Part shown: positions 1 to 12,096 of the stretch, in pieces
Layout: every line of letters starts with the position of its first letter
Position numbering within the stretch: position 1 is the stretch's first letter
DNA from: Cerrena zonata
Taxonomy: Eukaryota > Basidiomycota > Agaricomycetes > Polyporales > Cerrenaceae
Length of the DNA stretch: 64,000 nucleotides
NCBI GenBank assembly: GCA_038087015.1
Contig: JASBNA010000039.1
Coordinates: forward strand, 310,001-374,000
Reading direction: 5' to 3'
Made by a program: the position numbers and the translations under genes
Notes under the pieces: generated by a model
What the model was told of the DNA's origin: nothing
Database searches by the model: none
What the model saw: the letters and a program-made list of their open reading frames with translations, nothing else

Positions 1-426
1 TTGCCTCTTGCATCAACACAACACACTGACATTACCCAGGGCAGACATTGAGAACCATGCCTAGTTCAGGACATCTCAGATTCCTTCATGGGTGCGGGAT
101 GTTTGGTCCATGAATCGGTGCGCAAAACCCTCTCCCCGCAGATGGTTAAGCCGATGGTGCGCATGGACAGGCCGAGGAACCGAATACCTTGAACTCCAAT
201 GCAGGTGGCGATGAAACTTGGCAAGTAGTCATCTCCCGCTATTTCCTTCAGTCCGACAATTTCTCCCCTGTCTTCCAAGCAAATACGCAGTCTTCGAATG
301 GCAGTATATTACATAGCGCACCTCGCTGCGTGCCGGAGCCAAAGCCAGGATCCTCGCTTTCACATACTTTTGGTACCCTCAGCTCTCCCCGCATCAGTGC
401 GATAGCTTCCCCCGAGGTCCGTCAAG
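1..426. other. Upstream region, no confident gene
   Basis: A 70-codon minus-strand open frame (66-278) ending in a TGA at 66-68 could be the last exon of a gene, but I recognise no domain in it. The frames upstream of it on the minus strand are interrupted. Just before the gene at 427 there is no clear TATA box. Confidence 0.3.
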
Positions 427-2371
427 ATGTCTAGTACTAGCGACCTATCCTCAATACCCGAGGTCTTGGGTGGGATGATTATTGGGATTGGATTCGGCCT
501 CATGTAAGTATTTAGACTTTCATAGACCGACTCAAATTGATGGATGGATGCGACGGCTACTCTTCAGTCTCTATGGGGTTACTCTGGCGCAATCATATGT
601 GTACATGCTGAATTCTTCAAATGACCTTCAATGGATGAAGTGGACAGTTGTTGCGGTTCTGTAAGCCTTTTATTTTTCCCTTCTAGTATCGTTGCTAAAC
701 TGCCATATAGCTTTCTAGAGACGCTTCATACCGGTTTTGTGTTCCGGGAGCTATACCACTACTCTGTTTCCGCTATCCAAAATCCATTGGTAATTGATCA
801 AATTGACTGGTACGTATCGTCGACACTTTCGTCCTTATGTATTCGCCGTTGATTGAGGTGTAGGAGTCTTGGTGTGAGTTTGCTACTCGACTATTGTTTC
901 ATACCTTTGTTGACCTCCATCGTCTCAAGGCTATATTGTTTTCATCCGTAAGCCCATCGTCGCACATGTTGTTTGAACTCTTCTAACAAACATATAGAAC
1001 GCAGTTGCTACCCTGGTAGAGGCGTAAGTGAGCTGGTACATTTGCTGATCATAAGTATTAATGTTTCCATAGGTTTTATATTCGTCGACAATGGATATGT
1101 ACGCTGGGACCATCCTCTATTCCTAAATCCTTCCCCTTACCTTCTCATTACAGTGAGCAAAAATCCCATTCTAACAATAGGAACTGTGAGTACAATATAC
1201 GTGCTCGTAGTCCAGTGTCATTAATGAGTATCTTATGTAGTCGATACTGCTTCTATTGCGAGTCGGTAAGACAATCCCTCGAAGTTCAGATGAAGATGAT
1301 ATATTAATTTGTTTGCAATGTCACAGGCGTACACATAGGTATAACTTCTGGATTAATGATATTCAAACTCGACTAATCCTCTGATATATTTATCAGCCCT
1401 CAGTATCGAAACGTAAGTGTCAAAAGAGACTCATTTTGTCTCCTTCTCACGGACTGCCCACCTCACAGATACCATTACCCCCAATGGATAAACTTCCATT
1501 ATAAGCCACTCCTTTATGTAAGTCGGGGACAAAGCAGGCTTCTCTGCCAAAAGTACTAACTAACAAATGGCCTGTAGGGACTTGGTGTCGCTACCTTGAG
1601 TCTTGGCGCTGCAGTTGATGCTGTCTTAGCTGCCTCCATGGTTTTCTACTTGCGACGGGAAAAGGGGACATTTACTGGGTATGCACCCTCTGTTCTCCTG
1701 CGAAACGAGACTCGCAGATACTCATAACGCTACTGTACAGAACCACAAGCGTCATTACTTGGATGATGATGTATGCCGTTCACAGTGGACTTCTTCTAAT
1801 GTAAGTCACCGTAAATTACTTTCTTCACGTATCCATGTTCATAGCTTATACTAGGATCGTCTCTGCAGCTGTCCTCATCAGCGTGCGTTCGATAAATGAC
1901 TCCAAAATGAACTTTCTGACCTTTATCTCCAGTTTATGTGCATGAAGAATAGTTTGCTCTTCACCGGCTTTATTACTATCATCGGAAAACGTCAGTATCT
2001 CATATTCAAATTCAGCTATACATTCCCAACTTACATTTTATTCTTGCCGCAGTTTATGCAAACTCCCTGCTTGGAACGTAAGTATCGTCCTATTGTGGGA
2101 TGTAGAATGCATGTCGCTGATATATGCTTTCAGATTGAATGCTCGACAGGTTTTCCGGTCAAAGCATTCAGACGCTATTCTTGACCTTAGCTCCAATCAA
2201 ATCCAGCTTTCCAGTGTCAACCAACGTAGTATGGGAGTTCATCCAGTCACGGTACGTACCCAATTGCATAACATATACTTTCTGATCTAACACCTAAATA
2301 GCCTCTCCGCGTGGAAATATCCCAAGAAACAAGCAGAATGTCGGACAAGCCTATGAGCTACCCTCTCACCT
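427..2371 (+). CDS. DUF6534-type seven-helix membrane protein with microexons
   Basis: Integral membrane protein of the agaricomycete DUF6534 family; its function is unknown. The start at 427 opens MSSTSDLSSIPEVLGG, followed by a first hydrophobic helix. Spliced exons read LYGVTLAQSYVYML, then LETLHTGFVFRELYHY, then FYIRRQW, then GVATLSLGAAVDAVLAASM, then the family hallmark YANSLLGTLNAR near the C-terminus, and a polar tail ending SYPLT at 2371. About 18-19 exons are needed, including very short ones: 10 nt (GAGTCTTGGT at 862-871), 18 nt, 12 nt (GCGTACACATAG) and 16 nt. Introns are about 45-70 nt with GTAAGT/GTRNGT-like donors. No stop interrupts the spliced frame. It is distinct from the DUF6533 array at 18-30 kb, although both are seven-helix families expanded in mushrooms. 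Exact edges of the smallest exons are inferred from frame continuity. Confidence 0.8.
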
Positions 2372-2888
2372 AGAGGATATTACCCTATATCCATAGTTTT
2401 CTTTCGTACCAAGTACTTAGTCACTCGTTTTCCCAAAGTCATAAAGTTGATGAGTTTCCGGTCAAACTCGTTGTATTACATAGCCTTTAAATATTACAGC
2501 AACGAGTGGCATTCAAGTTGTTTTAGTAGTCAGTCTAGCGTATGTCGCTACTACTTTTGTAAATTTCCTTAGGGTTCTACATGTTGAGAATACCGCTTAC
2601 TAATATAACCACGATGGTCGCCCATAATACAGTCGTATTAATGCCTACGATCCTGATGAGTATGTCACCGGCTGGCGAAACCTTGGAACAAGAAACGTTC
2701 CGGGAGTGGCCATATAACGAGAAGCGCCACGATGAAATATTGATATTGAGCGTTTATGTCAGCTCATTTCCATTTTAGGAAGTTGTTTATGATCGTGTCG
2801 CGTGGGGAGACTCGGAGCCGATTGTTGCATTTGTGTTCCTCCGTTGAACTGTGTTGAAGCCGCGTGCATACTACTAGCATTTACTACA

Positions 2889-5800
2889 ATGTACTCAAGG
2901 AAACAGTATTCGCGCTCTCCGGGACCCTCGAAATCTCCTATTTCCTCTTCTCAGACTCCGACGTTCCAACCTCCTTCATTCTATGCAGCGGCAGCGAATA
3001 TACCCTACCTTCCGAATACACCGCTACCTCCCAAGCAGGAAGAATACACGTCACCAAACATAGCTATCAATTATCCGACACAGACCTTGATTAACAATAA
3101 CGACTACGGTGGCGGGATCGATAATAGAGCTCACGGCGAGAATCCACAAGCGCAGAGAAAACGAGCATCCTCAATATCTCGCTCATTGGCGCGAGCTATA
3201 CCACGAGGAAGCAAGCCCTGAGCGAGACGACGAGAATAATGCCAACAGGAAAAGTCAGCTGAATAATATCCCTTTGTTGGAAACGCAGCTTCTGCCATCT
3301 CTGAGGGATACCATCGACAGAATGACGCATCCCCCGTCGCCCGCCGATATAGATCCACATAGAGCTTCGCGTAATAGATCTATCAGAGCACTTACACAAG
3401 ACACGGCAAGACAACAACCCTCTATCACACATGCCTCTCATTACACCCAAGATCCATCACTGCTAACCTCCCCCTACGAAGTAGAGAGGCTCTCACCTAG
3501 TGCACGCCCACACCCATCCCCGCGCATCACAATAGAGAAGACAAGTCCTAACGAAGAACACAGACCGTCTAGGTCCACTAGAGGTCCAGTCAGAGCAACC
3601 TCTCCAGGGAATATGGAGGTAGAGGCATCATCAGTAAGAATCCAATTTCCACCCGTTTTGCATCTCGCTAAATCAATCCTATAGGCACCTCAGCTTCCAT
3701 CATCGCAGAACATTCGTACGCCACGCATACAAGAGACCAACGAGGTGAGATCTAGGATACCACACGCGAAGCCCTCGCGGTCTACCTCTGGAACTCCAAA
3801 ATCTGCCATGAGAGCACCCTCAACCTTAGCGACTCCAAGGAATGCACGATCGCCTCATAGTCCAGGTCTTGCGAAGATAGCTTCCTCGCCCAGGTCGCCG
3901 TTAAATAGCAACTCAGAGCTTGAACGAGAGTATGAGCGTACTATGACCAGCGAATCATTGAAGGTCATGAACGTCTCCTCGCCTTCGACGTCATCCGACA
4001 GTGGTGAGAGCGAGCGGGAGAGAGAACAGTGGAGGCAGCGAAGTAATGCATGGGGCCGTTCTAGACGTCTCGAGGACCAGAAATCGAAGGCGGGGCCTAT
4101 CCTCTCTGGTTCATCATCTCGTATTCCGTCTCGAAATCGTTCAGGCTCAAGAACTCGACAACATGTTGGCCTTGGTTTACATGTGGACGACCGAGATGGT
4201 CTACAGGAACGAGACCTCCGAGTACCGAGAGGTAATGGAGACGAGCATACACATATGGATATTCAAGGCGACAACGCACAAATCACTCGCGAACCAACGT
4301 CGCGTGACCACCAGGGACTTCAACGCCAGAAATCGACATTTAGAGAGAACCTGCGTAGAAGAGAAGCTTTGGTGTCCGTAGCTGATGGGTTTCCAGTCAG
4401 ATCAAGATACCAAGCGTCACCGTCAAGCGTCTCGAAGAACGACAATGTTACTACAATCGAGTCTATGAGGCGGGACGGACCACGCGAGCAGAGACAAGTC
4501 TGGGAAGAGGAAGACTCGGTAACAGATGTGTCGGTAGAGGAGAGTACACAGTCATTGCATCGAAGGAAACGAGAGATTCCACAGTCTCACACTCCCAATC
4601 AATACCGGCAACAATCTCGAGGCCAGCGTGAAGATATAACCAACCATTCTTCTCGTCGCAATCGGAGATCCTCATCCGTACCAGCGGTAGTCCTTCCATC
4701 TCTTGTTGACAATCCGTTACTCCTTCCACCACGTCCCGAGAAATCGGTCCGCTTCCAGCAGGGAGATCAGGAACCTTACGCAAGCGACGAAGATTTCGTA
4801 GGAAGAGTGCGGAGGACCAGGCATAGGACGAGTACTGGTATCGAAGTAGCCCAGAGGTCTCGACGCTCCTCGAACGACGTCGACACTGCCCCCAATCATC
4901 GATCCTTCACAGAAACCGATCAAAAGCAGACCATTATAGTTGGCGGTAGACGTTCCAAGGAATTCAGTTCTCGTCGCGAACGTGAGGCCTTTGGTATCCC
5001 ACATTCTCTTTCCTACACCGGAAAAGACGACGGTAATTTGTCTTCTTCTAGTCATCAAGATCTGGGCTTCGATGGAGACGTGTACGACGCACAAAGCGGT
5101 TATCCGGCTGGAACGTGTCTTCCACATGCAGAAAGTAATCTTTCATTTGTAGATGAGGGGAGTTGGCAATCTAGAGTAGACGCAGATGATTTTAGTAGAG
5201 GTGCAGAGAGTCTTTTCAGGTCGCTATCCGACAATGCACCGACAGAGGAATCCCAGCAAAGACACAGGTCACGAGGAGGAAGGCAGTCTCCGGATAGACG
5301 AGAGTTCTCCGCGAACGCTGCGTTTGAGCATGCAGGAGGACAGGAACAAGCCTATGTGACGGAAAGCTTCAGTACGCCCTCAGTTTACGACGATGAGCCT
5401 CTTGACCAAGTCGAAGCGCATCCTGCATCATATAATCAAGAGGATCCTATATTGCAATCCGTCATGCATCCACGCATATACAACGACTTGCTCACGAAGC
5501 ATGGCCCCATGGAGATGAGACGTCAGGATGTCATATTCGACCTTTCATCATCCGAAGCAGCGTTTGTCAGATGCCTTAGATCTACTGTACGACGATTCAT
5601 ACTTCCGTTGAGACAGAAAGACAGTAAGACGTGGGTTCTTGGTGTCCCGGAATCAGTCTCGCGTCTCTTCGATTGGCTCGAAGATATTGTCAACTTGCAC
5701 GTTGCTCTAGGTGAAGCGCTGGTAGCTTGTGGCGATCTATGGAAGGCAGGAGATATTGTGAAGCAGGTGGCAGAAACAATCCGAGCTTTCGTGCCCCGAT

Positions 5801-6946
5801 TCGAAGTGTATCAGCCCTACTTGATGCGCGTAAACCACGTCGGGGGGCTTTTATCGCAAGCTACCAATAGCCCGGAGGACCAGCTCGGCGAATTCTTCAG
5901 AATGAGAGGACATGAATCCGCCAGAGATGGAAGATCTATTGTTGATCTCTTGCAAGAGCCAGTGAGGCGACTGGAAAAGTATCCAGAACTCTTCGAGGTA
6001 AGCGAAATAGGCACCCGTATGGAATTTACTGTTGATATTTATTCTGTAGAAATTATTAGAGTTCACGCCTCGAACCCACACCGACTACCTGGCTTCTCTG
6101 TCCCTGCTCCACTCTACTCGCATGACCATCCAGGTTTTGTATGAAGTCAAAACCAGAGAGACCGAATATGAGCACGCCAAAGGAGTTCTCGCGGACATTA
6201 TTGGTGTGCCATATTCGGTTGTAGCGCAACGAGAAAGACGACTCCTGTGGGAGGGTACGGTAAAGCTGGAATCCTCTGTTAGCCAAAGCTCCCGGCGGGT
6301 GGGGAGACAGGACGAGTCCGCACCACCGAAAGTATCATTCGAGATGGTGAAGATGAGATTGGTTGTCTTTACCGACATGATTATCCTTGCCGCGTCCGAA
6401 CCTCGTTCAAAGCGAACTGCTCGAGGAAGACATGAGAATTGGCGAGTGCTGGAAACTCTTGGAATGTCAAGGATATTGAGGCTTGACGAGAAAAGTCAAT
6501 CAATATCGCTCGATCTCCTACCTCTCAACCCGGATGACGTGCGGACTGGCGTAATATCCGAAACCTCCTCAAGCCAATCTCTGGAATTGGTTATACCTTC
6601 TTCGTGGAGCGCCGATGAACGAAGTAGAGCTCTAGCTGCACTGCGCAGATGCCACAAATACGCCATACGCTCTCTTTCATTCCCGTCCCACTCTGGAAAG
6701 TACCTATCGCATGGCCTACAAGTCGACCTAGAGCAAGATACTAAGCAATCTGTGATGGCGATCATTTCGACGGGCTTGCCTCTCCCGAAAAGCCCTTCGG
6801 TGCAAATGGCAGACGTCAGAAGTGGCCATGGTAGTGATATAGTGGAACAGGAGAGGGAAGAAAGGGGATGGTGGTCGTTACGTTTCCAGCAAATCATGAG
6901 AGAGATGCAGAGACAGAACATTGACCAGACGGAGTCTATGTCTTGA
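2889..6946 (+). CDS. Rho guanine-nucleotide exchange factor (DH-PH)
   Basis: Predicted GEF activating a Rho/Rac/Cdc42-type GTPase at the plasma membrane or cortex. The first ~840 residues are low-complexity, Ser/Pro/Arg-rich and presumably disordered. The DH domain spans about residues 845-1055 (RRQDVIFDLSSSEAAFVRCL, then DLLQEPVRRLEKYPELFE, the conserved QEPxRRxxxYP helix). A PH-like domain follows from about 1068 (LLWEGTVKLES, FEMVKMRLVVFTDMIILA). Introns at 3634-3684 (51 nt) and 5998-6049 (52 nt) join perfectly in frame. The 5' join is less certain: an intron at 3109-3157 (49 nt) gives four exons totalling 3906 nt (1301 aa), but its donor GTGGCG is weak. The start MYSRKQYSRSP at 2889 follows a long non-coding leader. 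It converges with the BNR gene, leaving 129 bp between stop codons. Confidence 0.85.
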
Positions 6947-7075
6947 TTGGTTGGCTCAAATCGGGTTTTGTATCTGGATATAGTCCTGTACATGTGAATG
7001 CGTTTTAGTCGTCATTAGCCATAGTCGCGTAATATTGATTCTACAACACTGTAATTGTAACTTATCTCGTGGTAA

Positions 7076-8989
7076 TCAAAATTCGAAGTCAGCAACTTGT
7101 ACCTCGGTCCCGTTGATCAGGAACAGACTGAGAATATTATCCTGAAGCCTGTAACGATCGAACAGAGGTTCCCATCCACATCCACTAGAAGCTTCCCACA
7201 AAACATTCCAATCCCTGAAATGACCTTGAGCGGTGCTCTCTAAAATACTAATTCCGGTGGAATTGAGGGCATTGGAAGGCAATATTGCAAATAGGGAACT
7301 TTGTTTGAATCGCGAAAACGATGGAGCAGCTACAAGTTTCGCCCGTTTGCCAATGACAGTGGGTGTACCTGTGATGTTATTTATACTTTTAAGTTCCGAA
7401 GGAAGGGGGAGGGCAGTCCTAGTCCAGTCTCGTGTCGTGCTTCGCCAGTAGTGATACCTAGTGAATAAAAGTTAATAAGGCTCTTATCAAGAATGAACGG
7501 TACACACCATTGCTCTACCCCCGTTGTATTCTCACGATTTAGCACGTGGACTCGGCCCTCACTGTCAACCGTTTGGGTTTCTTGGTTTAAAATACCACTA
7601 CACGTTCAAAATGCGATCAATTCTGATGTACAATGAGAACATTTGTCCAATAACGAACCCATATTTTGGTATACCGAATACCGTGATCCCAGCTGAGACT
7701 GGTACAATAGGTTGTTTGGCCGGCAAATTGGCAATCTGTTGACCCCAATTATTTTTCCAAGTTGATCCAAGATCTGCGCTAAAGGCATAGTCGAGGTCGT
7801 GATTCTGGGGTCGATGATCAGTAACTAGTCAGCTGGAATGTTTAAGAGAAGTATCACATTTTCTGGGCCATTAGGTCCGGCCTGCACAGCGACATTTTGG
7901 CCAGTATCATTTACGAAATCTCGGTATGTCCTAATAGAAATCAGATTTGGCACTGTTTGAAGGTGCAACGTACTCTTACCAGGTGGTATGTAAGTTTCCA
8001 TGCGAGTCAAAGTCGAGCCCATTAATATAAGCATTATCTGTCATATCATCAATGGAGTTCAAAGTATTGTCAATAATGGATCACTCACTATTTACTCCCT
8101 ATTATGCCTGTCAGCAACATACATATGGTGGGAAAACATATAACACCTACCTGGAGATAGCGCCCGATTTGAAGCCATCCTTTCTTTGGAACATATTTAT
8201 ATAGCCAGTCATCACCAAGTCCCGATCGACCAACACGAAGTTCGAGAAGGAGGTCTGCTCCAGATTTATCGGTAGCAGACGGAGGGATCGATAGGAATCG
8301 AGGATATGTTACGTTGATAAAGAAAGTATTTTTATCGATGGATTCCAAGCCAGGCAAGTGATCCTATGGGAATATGAATCAAAAAACTAGAAGGACTCAG
8401 TCCGGAGAAACACCAACCAGCGTCGGACCAAAAATGTCCGCTGTCCAGTTCACTTTCCCAGGGTTCGTGGCAACTCCGGCTTTAGATACACGGTAATGAA
8501 GGGGGTTATCATGTTGGTCGAATCCAATGTGGAGTGTACCATCGCCGTGAGATACACCGAGTGAGATTCTGAAGGTCAGGTGGTTACTCCAAATGGGCGT
8601 TACATGCGCAAATGCAGAACAAACATACATATCGTGCCCATCATCTTCAGTTTGATTATAATCCGACAAGGCAAACGTTTCCCATGGTAATGCTGGTGAA
8701 AGGGATCGACGAGACACTTGAGGATGTCGTACGCTTGTATTTGATATATCTGTTTTGTAGAAGACCGCATACTGATACCCTAAGGACAACATTGATTAGC
8801 TGAAACACATTACACCATGCTTGACGTACCATTGAAAGTCACCAATGGATCTTGCTGAAAGGATTCACCATTTAAGTGATTTATAGTGTGAGGGTCGTTT
8901 CCCAAGGTTGTAGAGCCCAGAAAGCGCAACCCCAAGGTATGAGGTATAGCTAGGGATGCCAGCAATGCCAGACAAGTAATGGTTATCAT
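7076..8989 (-). CDS. Secreted BNR-repeat protein (BNR_4 type)
   Basis: Secreted protein with a sialidase-like beta-propeller of the BNR_4 family, probably binding or cleaving a polysaccharide; the substrate is unknown. The start at 8989 gives a signal peptide (MITITCLALLASLAIPHTLG). Later exons carry the family landmarks in order: YQYAVFY, SLGVSHGDGTLHIGFDQ, VTYPRF, LLLELRVGRSGLGDDWLYKY, the INGLDFDSHGNLH box, WTYRDF, a DLDYAFSADLGSTWKN Asp-box, then ILNQETQTVDSEGRVHVLNR, and YHYWRSTTRDWTR. It ends EVQVADFEF at 7076. Several short introns interrupt it; for example, the intron ending just before ILNQ restores the frame across what looks like a stop. The minus-strand motif TATAAAAATA at 9024-9033 lies upstream. 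The family assignment is from recognised motifs, not a search. Confidence 0.85.
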
Positions 8990-10511
8990 GGCGAGAGCTT
9001 GGTGACCGACGTAGTCAATTCTTTATTTTTATACATTCTCTCGCACGGCGGACCGACAGACAACACCAAATCTCGGAAGATCAAGTCACGAGTTGAGTAG
9101 CAACAGTCTTTCTCTTCTTGAATAACATATGTTGTTTCGAAACCCAAGTGGGACAGAGTAGCTAAGAATGGACGTTGGTACGCTTGTGACCAGTTCCACA
9201 AGCGATCGGCGCGGTTATCCGCCCTTTCAATTGGTCGCATCCTAAAAATGTACCTCACCACAGATCAGAGGATTAAAATAGAGCGGTGGTGCAATTCTTT
9301 ATCTACGAATTAGTTCAGAAGAAACAGGGTCAAATAGAATTCTGTACGAGCGCACCTCCGTAGGACCGGCGGCCGAGACGCCGTTGGTCCTGAGTAGTTC
9401 GCTCGCACAACGCTCACATGTGCCCCTTGAGCACATTACACCTTTCTAGTAACACAGGAATACTAGACAGAAAATTGATGACAATAACACGCACGTCTCT
9501 TCTGTGCAAAACGTCCGAGTTTGCGAACCGGAATCCTAGATGCGGGCGGTCCGGGATATTATGCATGCTGGTGGAGAGTAAAGGGAATACTAGTAACAGC
9601 CAGATTGGTGTTGGTAAGGGTAAGCCCATAGGGGACTCAGTCGTACTAAGAAGGGTCCGAAGTATCAATTGACTGCGATATGTGGCGATCACCAACTGGC
9701 CAAAGCACGATGCGGTCCATCATGATACCCATAAGTCTTATGTATATCACAACACATTTAATCTGTAAGATAGGGTCATATTGAGAATTGAAAGGGATCC
9801 AGTGAGTGAGCACAGTATCACTTACCTCAGCTGAACATTGCTTGTACCCGGTGGAAACAGGTTGTCAAGAGCGATGAATGTACACGTAAGCTTCCTCTTC
9901 TCCAGAGCACGTCTTAATCCAATCTGAACAATGCTACAGACGCGATAAGAGTTAAGGACACATAAGTCGCATTAGTGGAAGTGTTAACGTGGCAGCCTTC
10001 TGAGATGGGTCGGTGTCAAATTGGGTAACCGAGGATGAGGCTGTTGGCAAACAGAGACAAACATCGCCAGACCGACATCCGAGTCTAGAAACGACCTTGA
10101 TCTAAATTTGATCACTGAGATAACTATACGAACTTTGCGACTACGAATTGCATGATTCTACTGAATGAGTAACGCTGAAGCATACCTTGATTAAAAACTA
10201 TAATGCCCTTTTCGTCGTACTGAGAAAGAAGGATGCGCAGTGCTTGGCCTACTTATGTCTATTCTAGCTTGAAACTCAGTCCATCTGGTCATGCCTAGTA
10301 TAGAATCTATTCTCAAGCAATTCTCCCTAGTTAGATGAGTGACGGAGAATATGGTAAATTACTTACATTAGGAGGTGTCTACTGGAATATTGCTATTCTT
10401 GTGGCGGACCCTCACTGATAGCCTTTGGAGCTTAGGTGCGAGCGAAAGTGTTTTTTTTCGTAGTGTCCAAAACGTCGTGCGTAAAGTCCTCCTCCCTCTA
10501 CTCCGTTAAGC
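8990..10511. other. Gene-free stretch
   Basis: Apart from the BNR promoter, I see no supported gene. A 93-codon minus-strand frame at 9414-9695 contains a hydrophobic run (WLLLVFPLLSTSM) but has no recognisable domain and no splice partners. Confidence 0.4.
9024..9033 (-). promoter_or_regulatory. TATA-like box of BNR gene
   Basis: Minus-strand TATAAAAATA lies 35-45 nt upstream of the BNR start codon. This is the only AT-rich core-promoter-like motif there, and it implies a very short 5' UTR. Confidence 0.4.
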
Positions 10512-11169
10512 TCAACTCTTGCAAGGTAGCGGGAATATTGCTTCTATCAAAAAATCGATCACCTCAGTAGGGGCACTTCCAAGGTTAAGATTTTCGGTTC
10601 CACTCGAAAGGTCAAGGATCAACCACGAATGCGCTTCTTCATGCGCGAAGTTGACGAAGTGGAGCGAAAGAGGGACGACGGAAGGAAACCATTGAATAGC
10701 CCGGAAGAGAGCGGCAGAGTCCGTGAGCGAGCACGTCCCAAAAGCGAGTGACGTAACACGCTTGAAACCTCCGTTTATGGACGCTCTGGCAGGCTGTCGC
10801 AGGGTATTCCAGTTCAAACAATGGAGCGTCATCTCTGATATCTCTGAGAATGTAGAGGTAAATGTTTGATGATTGTCGAGACTACAAGTGAAGAGATGAT
10901 CAAGTCATGAGTGGTTTCGGTAGAGAACCCCTCTGTGACTTTACTTGATGCATCATGACCTTCTGGATATGGCTCCGTTTGATTATACACAACGGAGACT
11001 CAAGAAGTCGAAGGAAGCTATCCACTCGCTTGAGGAGGAGGTAGATGTACCGAAACAATATAGAACGAGTTGGGCTCGCCCAGGCGTGGCATACAGTCGC
11101 AGAGTACGGCGATCCCACGCGAATCCAAGCATTCGATGATACAATAGTAAAGCTCCAAAGGAAATGCAC
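10512..11169 (-). pseudogene. F-box/LRR-like protein relic
   Basis: Two minus-strand segments resemble the abundant agaricomycete F-box proteins. The upstream piece (10900-11169) holds CHAWASPTRSILFRYIYL followed by RVDSFLRLLESP, which matches the region just after the F-box (CRAW...R..LF..I.L...R...F..LL). The downstream piece (10512-10832) holds LTSLxF-like leucine-rich material (GGFKRVTSLAFGTCSLTD, FPSVVPLSLHFVNF). The F-box itself is not readable upstream and the pieces are in broken frames without good splice sites. I infer a decayed copy. It could also be a badly modelled live gene. Confidence 0.45.
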
Positions 11170-12096
11170 TTGACGCGGCCCCTTTTGTGGTGGCCAAATC
11201 TTTCTTTAAATCACCTAGTCAACATCAGAGGTAAAAGTATATATCAGAACAATTAAAATTGACCTCGTTCTGGTGTCGCAGAAGTCACTTGCTGGTCAAC
11301 GATCGTCTTTGACATCTCCTCGATAGAGATGAGAGAAGGGTCAGACAAAGTATGAGTCGCGCACCTTATATCGTTCGCCTCCATTTCGGACTTAAACCGC
11401 AACGTATATATTGAAGAGATCTGATCATGAGACGTCTACTCGATGCCGTGCACACCCGTTCAATCCATGCAAAGTTGTCGGGCAACTCATTGATCCATTA
11501 TGACGTACATAATCATCAAAATACAGGATATGAGCTTGGTAGGGCATGTAATCTAGCGTAGTTTTCGAGCTCTTGAAGGCCCCTCGAAGTCAACGAATGG
11601 AATGAATGACAACTTGAACGAGACCATTCAAGCTGTTGAAGTGGCGAGCTGTTTGCCCTCGGACCGGTTATTCCCGGGTATGTACTGTACAGCCAGAGTA
11701 CACACTAAATTGAACTCGAACGCAAATGTTGAAAACACCCTACACACACGCTATGTGTTGTTAACTCCTCTCGCTGTAAATATGGCAGTATAACGCCAAG
11801 CAATTTTTAATGATGCGTTGATAAAAGGCTCCGAGCCAAGTACCGCTACACTCGTTGCGATGGGTTCCCTAACCTGCGTAATGAATATTGAATCTGGCAC
11901 TAACCTCAGCTTCTCAGCTTCAAGTTGATGAAGTCTAACGAAGGTAAGATGGAGTTGCTCTTACACGATACTAATAAGCCGTTTGAAATATTGTCAAGAC
12001 TCTGCTTACAACCAACCGTATTTTGCCGCTGGGTGGGCGATTAGGAGGCACTGGAAAGATACACCCCGAGTATCATCTTTCACCTCAACTTCCACT
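11170..12096. other. Intergenic
   Basis: No gene recognised. Short frames here (such as 11602-11793) lack coding character. It includes the promoter region of GST1. Confidence 0.4.

Noticed and set aside
4717..5127. 136-codon minus ORF
   Set aside because: Antisense shadow of the RhoGEF disordered region.
9414..9695. 93-codon minus ORF with a hydrophobic run
   Set aside because: No recognisable family, and the frame cannot be extended by splicing on either side.
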